In this document: positions 5,245 to 11,418 of the stretch, one piece after another | Layout: each line of letters begins with the position of its first letter | Numbering within the stretch: position 1 is the stretch's first letter | Virus record (IMG/VR): IMGVR_UViG_3300025300_001994 | Location: 1-47,689 of that record | DNA from: a virus | Direction: 5' to 3' (one strand) | DNA length: 47,689 bases | Notes under the pieces: generated by a model | What the model saw: only the letters and a program-made list of their open reading frames with translations | What the model was told of the DNA's origin: nothing | The model's database searches: none | Position numbers and translations under genes: made by a program

Positions 5245-6501
5245 ATGTATTGTACTAAGAAAAGAAATATAAAATGGCAACTTGATCTTGCAGACTCCCC
5301 TCTTGTGAGTCAGCTCAAGGGACATAATAAAACCTTGAATGATCTTTCTAGGCAAGTGTTTCAAGACCTTAACAGTGGGCGGCTCTCTAATATTCATGTT
5401 AGAGGAGGAGGTGACAAGAAAGATGTCATCTATGATGGTAAGCCTACAACTAAGAGTACCCTCAAAGATATCTATCGTCCTATTTTTGAACGAAATGGTT
5501 GGGCTCCGAAGATTGAAGCGTTTAAAACTGATAGTTTAGAACATGTTCTAAATAGATATCAGGGTTATATAAAACGCAACAAAGCTTTCAGTGAGCTTAT
5601 CACGTTTAAGCCTAAAGATATCCATTACAAGGGTCCTTTTGTAAAAGATGATGGAAGTAGTTTATGTTTTACTACTCCTGCTGGATCTTTTACTCACTCT
5701 GTTGGTTATAATACTAACAGTGGTACTCTTGTTAATAAGGTACATCTCAAAAAAATGAAGTTTGGAGGAAATCTAAACATTCAACAAGGGAGTTTTATCG
5801 CCGCCGTTGAAATTCCATACGAATCCGCATATGAGCCTGAGAGCTGGATTGGTATGGATATCAACAAACGTGATGAGTTTTGGTTGGTGATAGGATCTAC
5901 CGTTCACGCCAAGCCTGATCATATTGCTACCCTTGAGGATGCAATTTCCGAAGTTCAAGTGGAAATTAACAAACCCAAAGGACAACGACATAAGAAAGAG
6001 GGTCATTATGATTCTTCTCAGCGTCGAGGTCTTAGGAAAAGGTGGAAGAAGCTTCATAAAAAGCATAAGAAAGCCATTAAAAACTTTCTTGATCCTATTC
6101 TTGAGGAGATAGAGAGAAATCGTAGTGGCTTAGTTATTGATGGAGTTACGACCGGCGCTCAAAATGGGAGTTTCGGTCAGGACAAAATCATTGACTACCT
6201 TATTACTCAATGCGAAGACCGACGAATCCCATTCTATGTGCCACCAACCTCTTATACATCTCAAAGATGTGCCAAATGCGGACATGTAGAAAAGGATAAT
6301 CGTAAAAACGCAGACGAGTTTAAGTGTCAACAATGTGGACATGAGGCTCAGCCTGACTTGAATGCCGTGCAGAATTACCAGTTTATTGGTGAGACTCTCC
6401 ATTCTAAGGGCCATGCTTTTGGGTACTACGGTACGCCCAGAAGTAGAGACCCGAGGGTGATTCGTGTGTCCGATATCAAGTCTATATTTAATATAGATTA
6501 G
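5245..6501 (+). CDS. TnpB/Cas12f-like RuvC nuclease (IS200/IS605-type accessory nuclease)
   Basis: A 418-residue protein with the TnpB architecture: a basic N-terminal RNA/DNA-binding half, RuvC-I in WIGMDINKRDEFW (Asp205), RuvC-II in SGLVIDGVTTG, a four-Cys zinc finger (Cys342, 345, 361, 364) and RuvC-III in DLNAVQN (Asp371). TnpB family members are RNA-guided DNA nucleases. RuvC-II normally carries Glu; here Asp299 takes the place, which may weaken or alter catalysis. The ATG at 5245 follows TTGGAG; ATG 5233 is an alternative. No TnpA transposase lies nearby. Five structured RNA units precede the gene, and another begins on the last two bases of its stop codon. Confidence 0.8.
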   Translation: MYCTKKRNIKWQLDLADSPLVSQLKGHNKTLNDLSRQVFQDLNSGRLSNIHVRGGGDKKDVIYDGKPTTKSTLKDIYRPIFERNGWAPKIEAFKTDSLEHVLNRYQGYIKRNKAFSELITFKPKDIHYKGPFVKDDGSSLCFTTPAGSFTHSVGYNTNSGTLVNKVHLKKMKFGGNLNIQQGSFIAAVEIPYESAYEPESWIGMDINKRDEFWLVIGSTVHAKPDHIATLEDAISEVQVEINKPKGQRHKKEGHYDSSQRRGLRKRWKKLHKKHKKAIKNFLDPILEEIERNRSGLVIDGVTTGAQNGSFGQDKIIDYLITQCEDRRIPFYVPPTSYTSQRCAKCGHVEKDNRKNADEFKCQQCGHEAQPDLNAVQNYQFIGETLHSKGHAFGYYGTPRSRDPRVIRVSDIKSIFNID

Positions 6502-6585
6502 CTGGTTTAGTCGGCGACTTTAGTATGAAGGTGGTTTTTGTAAGAATTTTTCCACGCTTCACCGACTAAAGATACTAAAAAATTC
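6500..6585 (+). ncRNA. Double-pseudoknot RNA element, unit 6 (first of dimer 6-7)
   Basis: This unit starts inside the TnpB-like stop codon. P0 is AGCTG (6500-6504) with CGACT (6515-6519), one C-A mismatch. P1 is TTTAGTCGG (6506-6514) with CCGACTAAA (6562-6570). P2 is TGAAGGTGG (6526-6534) with CCACGCTTCA (6552-6561), changed on both strands relative to the other units. Loop GAATTTTT (6544-6551) pairs with AAAAATTC (6578-6585). There is no U-tract before unit 7. Confidence 0.8.
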
Positions 6586-6586
6586 C

Positions 6587-6674
6587 CCCTTGTTTACTCA
6601 GGAGGGTTATGGAGCAGGTGGTTTCGGGTAATCCACACTGTACTGAGTAAACTCGATAAAACCCGTTTTTTTTT
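6587..6674 (+). ncRNA. Double-pseudoknot RNA element, unit 7, with U-tract
   Basis: This is the most diverged primary sequence with the same fold. P0 is CCCTT (6587-6591) with GAGGG (6602-6606), a complete replacement. P1 is TTTACTCAG (6593-6601) with CTGAGTAAA (6643-6651). P2 is GCAGGTGG (6614-6621) with CCACACTGT (6633-6641). Loop CGGGT (6625-6629) pairs with ACCCG (6661-6665), then nine T. Genes for a zinc ribbon and a SpeD-like protein follow. Confidence 0.8.
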
Positions 6675-6691
6675 AAAAATAAGGAGCAGGA

Positions 6692-6826
6692 ATGACAATT
6701 TGGAACTATTGTGATTGTGGATCAATTGTAGATGAATTTGAAAAAGTGTGTAGTAATTGTGGTGAAGAGGTAATATTAAGTTGGGAGGCCGACGATGTGG
6801 AGAGACTTATCACCGACGATAACTAG
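6692..6826 (+). CDS. 44-residue zinc-ribbon protein
   Basis: A small acidic protein with two Cys pairs, CDC near residue 7 and CSNC near residue 20, spaced as in zinc ribbons. AAGGAGCAGG gives a good ribosome binding site. Its end overlaps the start of the SpeD-like gene in another frame (6795), so the two are probably translationally coupled. The gene sits immediately behind RNA unit 7 and could be controlled by it. Function unknown. Confidence 0.55.
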   Translation: MTIWNYCDCGSIVDEFEKVCSNCGEEVILSWEADDVERLITDDN

Positions 6827-7145
6827 ACAAAGACTGGTCATAGAGGCAACTCTTGAGCGTCCTATGCGCGCCATAGAGATATTACGCTATATTAAAAGTG
6901 TGGGTCCTCTTCTCGATATGACACCAGTAACCTCTCCAATCTTATCTCATGAGCCCGATTATGGGTGGTGCGGATACATGCATTGGAAAGAATCTGGGAT
7001 GCACATGTATACTTGGGATACTAAGCCTCCCTTTTTTATTAGTGTAGATATATATACGTGTAAAAAATTTGATCCGATGGACGCAGTAGAATTTACAAAG
7101 AAATTCTTTGGAGAAAACATTATTGATATAGTTTGGAAAGAATAA
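6795..7145 (+). CDS. speD: S-adenosylmethionine decarboxylase-like protein (SpeD family)
   Basis: SpeD enzymes self-cleave to form a pyruvoyl group and decarboxylate S-adenosylmethionine for spermidine synthesis. The C-terminal half fits the family: ESGMHMYTW matches the ESHLTIH(T/S)(W/F) processing region, followed by SVDIYTCKKFDP, like AID(V)YTCG in bacterial SpeD. The length (116 residues) is near the single-chain bacterial type. The residue after the processing serine is Gly, where His is usual, so autoprocessing may differ. GGGAGG precedes the ATG. SpeD genes are known in other marine phages. The second half is convincing, the first half less so. Confidence 0.65.
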   Translation: MWRDLSPTITRQRLVIEATLERPMRAIEILRYIKSVGPLLDMTPVTSPILSHEPDYGWCGYMHWKESGMHMYTWDTKPPFFISVDIYTCKKFDPMDAVEFTKKFFGENIIDIVWKE

Positions 7146-7149
7146 GGAG

Positions 7150-7160
7150 CCCGTGCGGGG
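7150..7160 (+). repeat. Left arm of inverted repeat flanking hsp20
   Basis: CCCGTGCGGGG here can pair along all 11 positions (one G-U) with CCTCGCACGGG at 7659-7669 on the far side of the hsp20 gene. This arm lies in the leader of hsp20. Confidence 0.5.
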
Positions 7161-7219
7161 TAGAAAATAGTCATGCCTTATAGGGTGACTAATTATTCTT
7201 GCTTTACAAGGAGAAAATT

Positions 7220-7651
7220 ATGAGTAACATAGTAAAACGACACGATCAGTTTATGCAGGACTTTTTTCCCTTTTCGATTGGTTTAGATGGTGTATTCAGC
7301 AGATTGGGCTCTATTAAGCGTGATAATCTGTGTAATACGTTCCCTCCTTACAATATTATTAAGGATGGAGATAAAATTTTAGTAGAAATGGCTCTCGCGG
7401 GCTATAGTAAAGATAACATTGAAGTAGTGGTGGAAGATGGTATTCTTTCTATCACAGGAGATAACAAGGACAGGAACAAGCCGGATAACCACATTCATCA
7501 GGGTATTGCTACTCGCAATTTTGTGAGGAAGTTTACTTTGGGCGAACAGGTGGAGGTAAATTCGGCAGAGATGAAGGACGGTATGTTAGTTGTGGAACTG
7601 GAGGAGATAGTGCCTCCAGAAAAACAACCAAAGCGTATCACTATTAATTAG
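7220..7651 (+). CDS. hsp20: Small heat shock protein, Hsp20/alpha-crystallin family
   Basis: A 143-residue ATP-independent chaperone that holds unfolding proteins. The alpha-crystallin domain is clear: PPYNIIKDGDKILVEMALAG, then DNIEVVVEDGILSITGD, and the closing GMLVVELEEIVPPEKQPKRI with the usual Ile-x-Ile-like tail (ITIN). AAGGAGAAAATT places the start at 7220 rather than at the in-frame ATG at 7199. Hsp20 genes are common in large T4-like marine phages and probably help virion assembly. The gene is flanked by an 11-bp inverted repeat. Confidence 0.9.
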   Translation: MSNIVKRHDQFMQDFFPFSIGLDGVFSRLGSIKRDNLCNTFPPYNIIKDGDKILVEMALAGYSKDNIEVVVEDGILSITGDNKDRNKPDNHIHQGIATRNFVRKFTLGEQVEVNSAEMKDGMLVVELEEIVPPEKQPKRITIN

Positions 7652-7658
7652 TTTTTCA

Positions 7659-7674
7659 CCTCGCACGGGTTTTT
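7659..7674 (+). terminator. Right arm of inverted repeat with T-run after hsp20
   Basis: CCTCGCACGGG (7659-7669) followed by TTTTT pairs with the leader arm at 7150-7160. Locally it has no good hairpin partner, so any terminator would need the distant leader strand. Confidence 0.4.
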
Positions 7675-7687
7675 ATTATGGAATAAC

Positions 7688-7954
7688 ATGAAAACAAAAT
7701 GGATTTTACTAGTAATATTTCACATGTTTATTATCATTGGTAATGCTGTATCCTTTTTTATCGCTCCATTTCTGGCTCCTTGGTATATCTCACTGCCTAT
7801 CTGTTCTTTTATTTTCCTGATTACTTTCAGTAAAGAAATCAAATGCCCCTTGACTAACTGGGAAAATAATATGCGAGCCAGTATGGGTAAAAAACAGATT
7901 GGTGGCTTTATTGGTCACTATGTTATTAAACCACTTAGTAAGTTATTGCCTTAA
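7688..7954 (+). CDS. Hypothetical two-span membrane protein
   Basis: An 88-residue protein with two hydrophobic segments (about residues 5-28 and 33-46) followed by a polar, partly basic C-terminal half. A weak ribosome binding site (TATGGAATAAC) precedes the ATG. It lies in the small-gene operon after hsp20. I cannot name a family; a holin-like or inner-membrane role is possible but unsupported. Confidence 0.55.
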   Translation: MKTKWILLVIFHMFIIIGNAVSFFIAPFLAPWYISLPICSFIFLITFSKEIKCPLTNWENNMRASMGKKQIGGFIGHYVIKPLSKLLP

Positions 7955-7999
7955 AAATGTGTATACCCACTATATCTTTTCTAATATGTGGAGATAAAA

Positions 8000-8434
8000 A
8001 TGGGTATGCCAATAGTTTCGACGGAGGTTATACAATCCACTTCAGCCTCAATGGCGCACGCCAGAAAACAATTTTGGAAAGATGTCACCCAGAAAATACT
8101 TCTTGAAAATCCTCTTGTCTATCAAATATTAACTATTAACGAATCGAGTGCTAAGGCTACGGATTTTAAAGATGGCTATAAGAGAGGGGCCTGTCTAATC
8201 TATGCTATTCTTTCCCGACAGGCTGAAGCCGACGATATGAATGAAATATGGGGTTTGGGTACTGAACTTGATCTGGAGAAAAAAGAAGTGATTAAGTGTT
8301 CATGTGGAAGTGTCAACTGGGAACAGAGTTTTAAGTGTCCTGTTGATCCAGCAAATGACAAATTTAACTGTAAAGACTGTGGACTTGTTTTTAAAAGATA
8401 CGATTCCCCCAACGAAGGAGAAAAGGATGCCTAA
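8000..8434 (+). CDS. Hypothetical protein with C-terminal zinc ribbon
   Basis: A 144-residue protein. The N-terminal two thirds look helical; the C-terminus holds CSCGSVNW, then FKCPVD and CKDCGLVF, a zinc-ribbon-like cysteine arrangement. The start at 8000 is chosen because GGAG lies seven to eleven bases upstream; ATG 7988 in the same frame overlaps that ribosome binding site. Its stop overlaps the next gene by eight bases. Function unknown. Confidence 0.6.
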   Translation: MGMPIVSTEVIQSTSASMAHARKQFWKDVTQKILLENPLVYQILTINESSAKATDFKDGYKRGACLIYAILSRQAEADDMNEIWGLGTELDLEKKEVIKCSCGSVNWEQSFKCPVDPANDKFNCKDCGLVFKRYDSPNEGEKDA

Positions 8435-8723
8435 GGTTACAGGAATTTATGAACACACTCTTGACATTAGCGATGTAAGAGGTAAAATGAAGTTAGCACT
8501 TGATGATTTACTTAAAGCCTTTGAGATGCAGGATATTTCAGTCATCGAGGAAAAAAATTATTTTAAATTTGAAGGAATAAGTCGAGGAGTCAACACAAAA
8601 GGGACGATAGATATTCATGACACAAATGTTGAAGTAACTATTGACCTCCCATTTTCTGCTTTAGCATTCAAGGGGCGAATTCAAAATGCTATTGATAAAA
8701 GAGTTCCTCTGTTTCTGGAATAG
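8427..8723 (+). CDS. Polyhydroxyalkanoate-system-type protein (PHA_gran_rgn-like)
   Basis: A 98-residue protein with the pattern of the small polyhydroxyalkanoic acid system proteins: a helical DISDVRGKMKLALDDLLKAF, then FKFEGISRGVNTKGTIDI, then VEVTIDLPFSALAFKGRIQ and a short C-terminal helix. In bacteria these are linked to PHA granules, but the molecular role is unclear. AACGAAGGAGAAAAGG sets the start at 8427, although the frame is open further upstream. It is unusual in a phage, and the assignment rests on pattern only. Confidence 0.5.
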   Translation: MPKVTGIYEHTLDISDVRGKMKLALDDLLKAFEMQDISVIEEKNYFKFEGISRGVNTKGTIDIHDTNVEVTIDLPFSALAFKGRIQNAIDKRVPLFLE

Positions 8724-8726
8724 GCC

Positions 8727-8993
8727 ATGTTAGATCTTTCACAATTAATTCCGCACGACAACCTAGTATGGTCTGAGGAAGAAAATAAATGGATTTGCTT
8801 TACATCTGAGGAACTGGATGCTATAATTGAATCAGCCCATAACTCTGGATTCAAAGAATTGGACAACGTGGTTAAGATTGTTAGATGGTGTGAAAAAGCT
8901 AGAATAGGGGCGCTCCTCATGGAGAGATTCATTGGGGGTCATATTAAAGTGGAAGAAATATCTGACGATAACGACCTTTATTTCACGACGTAA
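8727..8993 (+). CDS. Hypothetical acidic protein
   Basis: An 88-residue acidic protein beginning three bases after the previous stop, so part of one operon. It contains WSEEENKWICFTSEELDAI and a central helical part with Cys and Trp. No domain is recognised. No strong ribosome binding site is visible; coupling to the upstream gene is likely. Confidence 0.55.
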   Translation: MLDLSQLIPHDNLVWSEEENKWICFTSEELDAIIESAHNSGFKELDNVVKIVRWCEKARIGALLMERFIGGHIKVEEISDDNDLYFTT

Positions 8994-8995
8994 AG

Positions 8996-9388
8996 ATGAA
9001 AACACGAAAAACACCAACTAAAAAATGCCCCGAGTGCGAAACAGATTGTCATGTGCGATCTTCTGCCTGCAAGAACTGTGATCATGTATTCTACCTTAGA
9101 AAAAAAAAGAACCAAGTCATCGAAGACTGGCGAAATTTAAAGAAGGGGGATACTATCAGGTCTGTAGGTAGTAATGGTCCATACTGGGAAAATCCAGAAA
9201 CCATGGACAGACTCTATATGGGCCACTACGGCAAATTTATTGTGCAATCTGTGATGAAAGATGGTATCATGGCAGTAGAGGATAAGCGTCATTCACACTG
9301 CTATGAATTCATCTATATGGGTAAATATAAGAAGTCGCACCTTATGGATAATTATTATAATTGTCCTCACAAAATAGTTTATTGTTAG
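8996..9388 (+). CDS. Zinc-ribbon protein with C-terminal beta domain
   Basis: A 130-residue protein starting two bases after the previous stop. CPEC (about residue 14) and CKNC (about residue 27) form an N-terminal zinc ribbon, followed by a Lys-rich linker and a domain that begins WRNLKKGDTIRSVG and looks beta-rich. The C-terminus adds CPHKIVYC. The composition suggests nucleic acid binding, but no known family is recognised. Confidence 0.55.
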   Translation: MKTRKTPTKKCPECETDCHVRSSACKNCDHVFYLRKKKNQVIEDWRNLKKGDTIRSVGSNGPYWENPETMDRLYMGHYGKFIVQSVMKDGIMAVEDKRHSHCYEFIYMGKYKKSHLMDNYYNCPHKIVYC

Positions 9389-9414
9389 TTTGTTTCTTTA
9401 TTGGAGGTTTAGTT

Positions 9415-9621
9415 ATGGTTGATTGGAGTGGCATTTTGTCGAGTAAGTCTAGTGTGAGTACGATGAAGAGTTTTGCTACCGGCGAGATGAGTGGGCGCAC
9501 CTTGTATTCACAATTTGCGAACACGGAGAGCGGCGGCGCAGTCCGTCAGCTTTTGCGTCAGCATGGCGTTACCTATGGACGACGGTTGGCCCGCAAGGCG
9601 CTGACTCGACGTGGGTACTAA
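9415..9621 (+). CDS. Small basic hypothetical protein
   Basis: A 68-residue protein starting at 9415, preceded by a strong TTGGAGG (9400-9407). It is Ser/Gly-rich at the N-terminus and ends in an Arg-rich stretch (YGRRLARKALTRRGY). Codon use is more GC-rich than in its neighbours, which may reflect strong expression or recent transfer. A small structural or DNA-binding role is possible. Not recognised. Confidence 0.6.
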   Translation: MVDWSGILSSKSSVSTMKSFATGEMSGRTLYSQFANTESGGAVRQLLRQHGVTYGRRLARKALTRRGY

Positions 9622-9693
9622 CTCTCTGGTGTGTTTGGAGTGGGAGGCAACCAATTAACTTTCCCAATTTCTTAAACACTTTGATAAGGACGT

Positions 9694-10050
9694 ATGATGA
9701 ATAATAATCTCGTTAGTTTTGAAGGAAATTTGACTAAAGATCCTGAATACAAAACCGTTTCAGAAGATAAGGACTTGGCTGTATTTAGAATTGCTGTCAA
9801 CGAACGTCTCAATCGGGAAAAGGAAGAGACTCTTTATATTGATGTGAATGCTTGGGGATGGCACGTCCCTTACTGTAAAAACGTTAACCTTTCTAAAGGA
9901 GATAGAGTAATCCTGAAGGGTCGACTTCAGGAACGCAGCTGGAAAGATGGTCAGGGTAATAATCGCACGTCTGTTGTTGTTGTTCCTAATACCTTTTCTA
10001 AGGTAGTGCGACCAAAGAAGGCAGCCGTTACTGAAGCAGAACCCTTTTAG
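9694..10050 (+). CDS. ssb: Single-stranded DNA-binding protein
   Basis: A 118-residue OB-fold protein. NNLVSFEGNLTKDPEYKTV, FRIAVNERLN, the aromatic YIDVNAWG and KGDRVILKGRLQERSWKDGQG all follow the bacterial SSB pattern in order. The acidic tail is short (TEAEPF), and its final Pro-Phe matches the SSB C-terminal tip that recruits partner proteins. It protects single-stranded DNA during replication and repair. Start at 9694 or 9697 (two consecutive ATGs); AAGGA lies just upstream. Confidence 0.9.
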   Translation: MMNNNLVSFEGNLTKDPEYKTVSEDKDLAVFRIAVNERLNREKEETLYIDVNAWGWHVPYCKNVNLSKGDRVILKGRLQERSWKDGQGNNRTSVVVVPNTFSKVVRPKKAAVTEAEPF

Positions 10051-10062
10051 TTCTATATTAAA

Positions 10063-10242
10063 ATGAAGCAAGACAGAATCAAATCCAGAATTTCTCTAAT
10101 AGAAAATGAGCTGTTCCTTGTTGGTAACGCTTTGCACGAGCCTCAGCTCAATCCTCATGAACATAAGGAGTTAAAAAGAAAATCCAGTAAACTGAGCAAA
10201 GAAAAGAAAAAATTGGAAAAAAGACTTCAGACATTTAAGTAG
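10063..10242 (+). CDS. Small coiled-coil protein
   Basis: A 59-residue, strongly basic, helical protein. It reads KQDRIKSRISLIENELFLVG, then ends in a KRKSSKLSKEKKKLEKRL heptad-like run. The gene follows ssb closely, but no clear ribosome binding site is visible. It could be a small nucleic-acid-associated helper; not recognised. Confidence 0.45.
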   Translation: MKQDRIKSRISLIENELFLVGNALHEPQLNPHEHKELKRKSSKLSKEKKKLEKRLQTFK

Positions 10243-10265
10243 TATTGACGACATAGGAGATATGA

Positions 10266-10601
10266 ATGTACAAAATGATTTTGTCAGTTATGGTTGCGCT
10301 AAGTTTTAACTCTAGTGTATGGGCACATGAGCCTCGTGAAAGCGGTACTGTGTATGCAGTGTATCCTATCAGGGGTTGCTTGCATTCTGTAGGTGGATTT
10401 GTTCTCAACACAACAAAAGGAGTTGTTGGAGGAGCTGTCACAGTTCTAGAAGGTACGTGGGGCATTATTACGGCACCCTTCCACGTAAAGTGGAAGAAGC
10501 CACGAGCACGCTACCTTTTCTATCAGCCGCCCCGCGTTCATTATGAAGCGGGAAAGATCTACGAGGTTATGCCTCCAGATCTTGTGATAGAACTAGAGTA
10601 G
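10266..10601 (+). CDS. Exported small protein with signal peptide
   Basis: A 111-residue protein with an N-terminal signal peptide: MYKMILSVMVALSFNSSVWA is hydrophobic and ends in a likely cleavage site before HEPRES. The mature part holds GGFVLNTTKGVVGGAVTVLEG, a Gly-rich hydrophobic stretch, and an Arg/Tyr-rich C-terminus. AGGAGA at 10255-10260 sets the start. It is probably periplasmic or membrane-inserted. The function is unknown. A strong terminator follows directly. Confidence 0.65.
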   Translation: MYKMILSVMVALSFNSSVWAHEPRESGTVYAVYPIRGCLHSVGGFVLNTTKGVVGGAVTVLEGTWGIITAPFHVKWKKPRARYLFYQPPRVHYEAGKIYEVMPPDLVIELE

Positions 10602-10604
10602 CTT

Positions 10605-10630
10605 AAGGGGGATTTAATCCCCCTTTTTTT
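10605..10630 (+). terminator. Rho-independent terminator
   Basis: GGGGGATTTAATCCCCC forms a hairpin directly followed by eight or more T. It ends the operon that includes ssb and the exported protein. Confidence 0.9.
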
Positions 10631-10632
10631 TC

Positions 10633-10660
10633 TTGACTTCTTGTTATGCTGATGTACAAT
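10633..10660 (+). promoter_or_regulatory. Sigma-70-type promoter
   Basis: TTGACT (10633-10638), 16-bp spacer, TACAAT (10655-10660), directly behind the terminator. It drives the short gene at 10695 and the tRNA genes that follow. Confidence 0.75.
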
Positions 10661-10694
10661 GAGGATGTCAACTGCACTACATGGGAGAATCACG

Positions 10695-10883
10695 ATGGAC
10701 GTTAAAAAAGAGTTGCGACAAGAGATGATCAAAGATCCTGAGTTTTACACTCATTTTATTGGGGCGTTCAAGATGGCTCCTTTTAAATTTAGAACTCATC
10801 TTGCAGAATGTGGTATAGAATATACACCAGACCAACTACAAGATTTGGCTCTTCTATATGAAGAAGTATTATCTACCCTCTAA
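10695..10883 (+). CDS. Hypothetical helical protein
   Basis: A 62-residue protein. The ATG at 10695 is chosen because the frame's earlier ATG at 10659 lies on the -10 box and cannot be in the transcript; GGGAGA gives a ribosome binding site. The protein is helical with mixed charge (VKKELRQEMIKDPEFY, then QLQDLALLYEEVL). Function unknown. The tRNA-Arg gene begins four bases after the stop, so it is probably on the same transcript. Confidence 0.6.
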   Translation: MDVKKELRQEMIKDPEFYTHFIGAFKMAPFKFRTHLAECGIEYTPDQLQDLALLYEEVLSTL

Positions 10884-10886
10884 TAC

Positions 10887-10952
<66 letters not shown>

Positions 10953-10960
<8 letters not shown>

Positions 10961-10986
10961 CTACATATCTTCACAAGGGATAACAA
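10953..10986 (+). repeat. 34-bp direct repeat, proximal copy (tRNA-Arg 3' end)
   Basis: Thirty-four bases beginning with CGCGAGTACTACATATC and ending GGGATAACAA are identical to 13791-13824. This copy starts in the acceptor 3' strand of tRNA-Arg and provides the ribosome binding site of the gene at 10988. A tRNA-end repeat bounding about 2.8 kb resembles the att sites of an integrated element, though no integrase lies between the copies. Confidence 0.85.
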
Positions 10987-10987
10987 T

Positions 10988-11179
10988 ATGAAATGGCGAG
11001 AACTACGAGAAGAGCTGAACAAAATGAGCGACAAGGATTTGGATAGTGAGGTAATAGTATTGAATAATGTGCTTGACGGAACTTTACTTACAAATTGCTG
11101 GCTAACAAACAACATAGAGGATGACATTATTGATTGTGACACTCCCTTTCTAAGCTGTTGGAGTGAGTATGAAGATTGA
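10988..11179 (+). CDS. Small acidic protein of the M-x-W-x-E-L type
   Basis: A 63-residue acidic protein (MKWRELREELNKMSDKDLDS) with the same N-terminal plan as the protein at 266-451. Its ribosome binding site AAGGGATAA lies inside the 34-bp repeat. It ends in an acidic, Cys/Trp-containing tail. It lies between two tRNA genes and overlaps the next small gene. Function unknown. Confidence 0.6.
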   Translation: MKWRELREELNKMSDKDLDSEVIVLNNVLDGTLLTNCWLTNNIEDDIIDCDTPFLSCWSEYED

Positions 11180-11342
11180 TGACAAAGTTATTACCTTTCA
11201 ACAAGAGAAAGGAGTGATACTCAGACCTTGGAATAGAGATGACGGTCAGTATGATTGGTGGGTGGAACTGAAGTTTACTATTGACGATAAGGAATACACG
11301 AGTATAATTCCTTATAAAGAATCGGAATTGACGGGACTGTAG
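11169..11342 (+). CDS. Small hypothetical protein overlapping a tRNA
   Basis: A 57-residue frame that starts 11 bases before the end of the preceding gene and ends ten bases inside the tRNA-Ile gene. It resembles a small beta-rich domain (IDDKVITFQQEKGVILRPW, then YDWWVELKFTIDDKEYTSII). The upstream GGAGTGAG gives a ribosome binding site. Overlap with a tRNA is unusual but short; coding character is fair. Confidence 0.5.
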   Translation: MKIDDKVITFQQEKGVILRPWNRDDGQYDWWVELKFTIDDKEYTSIIPYKESELTGL

Positions 11343-11405
11343 CTCAGTGGTAAGAGCGCCGTTCTTATAAAGCGGTGGCCGAAGGTTCAATTCCTTCCAG
11401 TCCTA
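11333..11405 (+). tRNA. tRNA-Ile (anticodon UAU)
   Basis: A complete 73-nt cloverleaf: acceptor GGGACTG with CAGTCCT (first pair G-U), D-arm GCTC/GAGC, anticodon stem CCGTT/AGCGG around loop CTTATAA, T-arm GAAGG-TTCAATT-CCTTC. The anticodon UAU reads AUA directly. Bacteria normally read AUA with a CAU tRNA whose C is converted to lysidine, so this phage tRNA avoids that modification. CCA is not encoded. Confidence 0.93.
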
Positions 11406-11418
11406 CTTAGGAGAAAAA

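Noticed and set aside
5245-6501. Complete IS200/IS605 insertion sequence
   Set aside because: No Y1 transposase TnpA gene is nearby, and the flanking repeats are direct, multi-copy and also found 38 kb away, unlike simple left and right ends.
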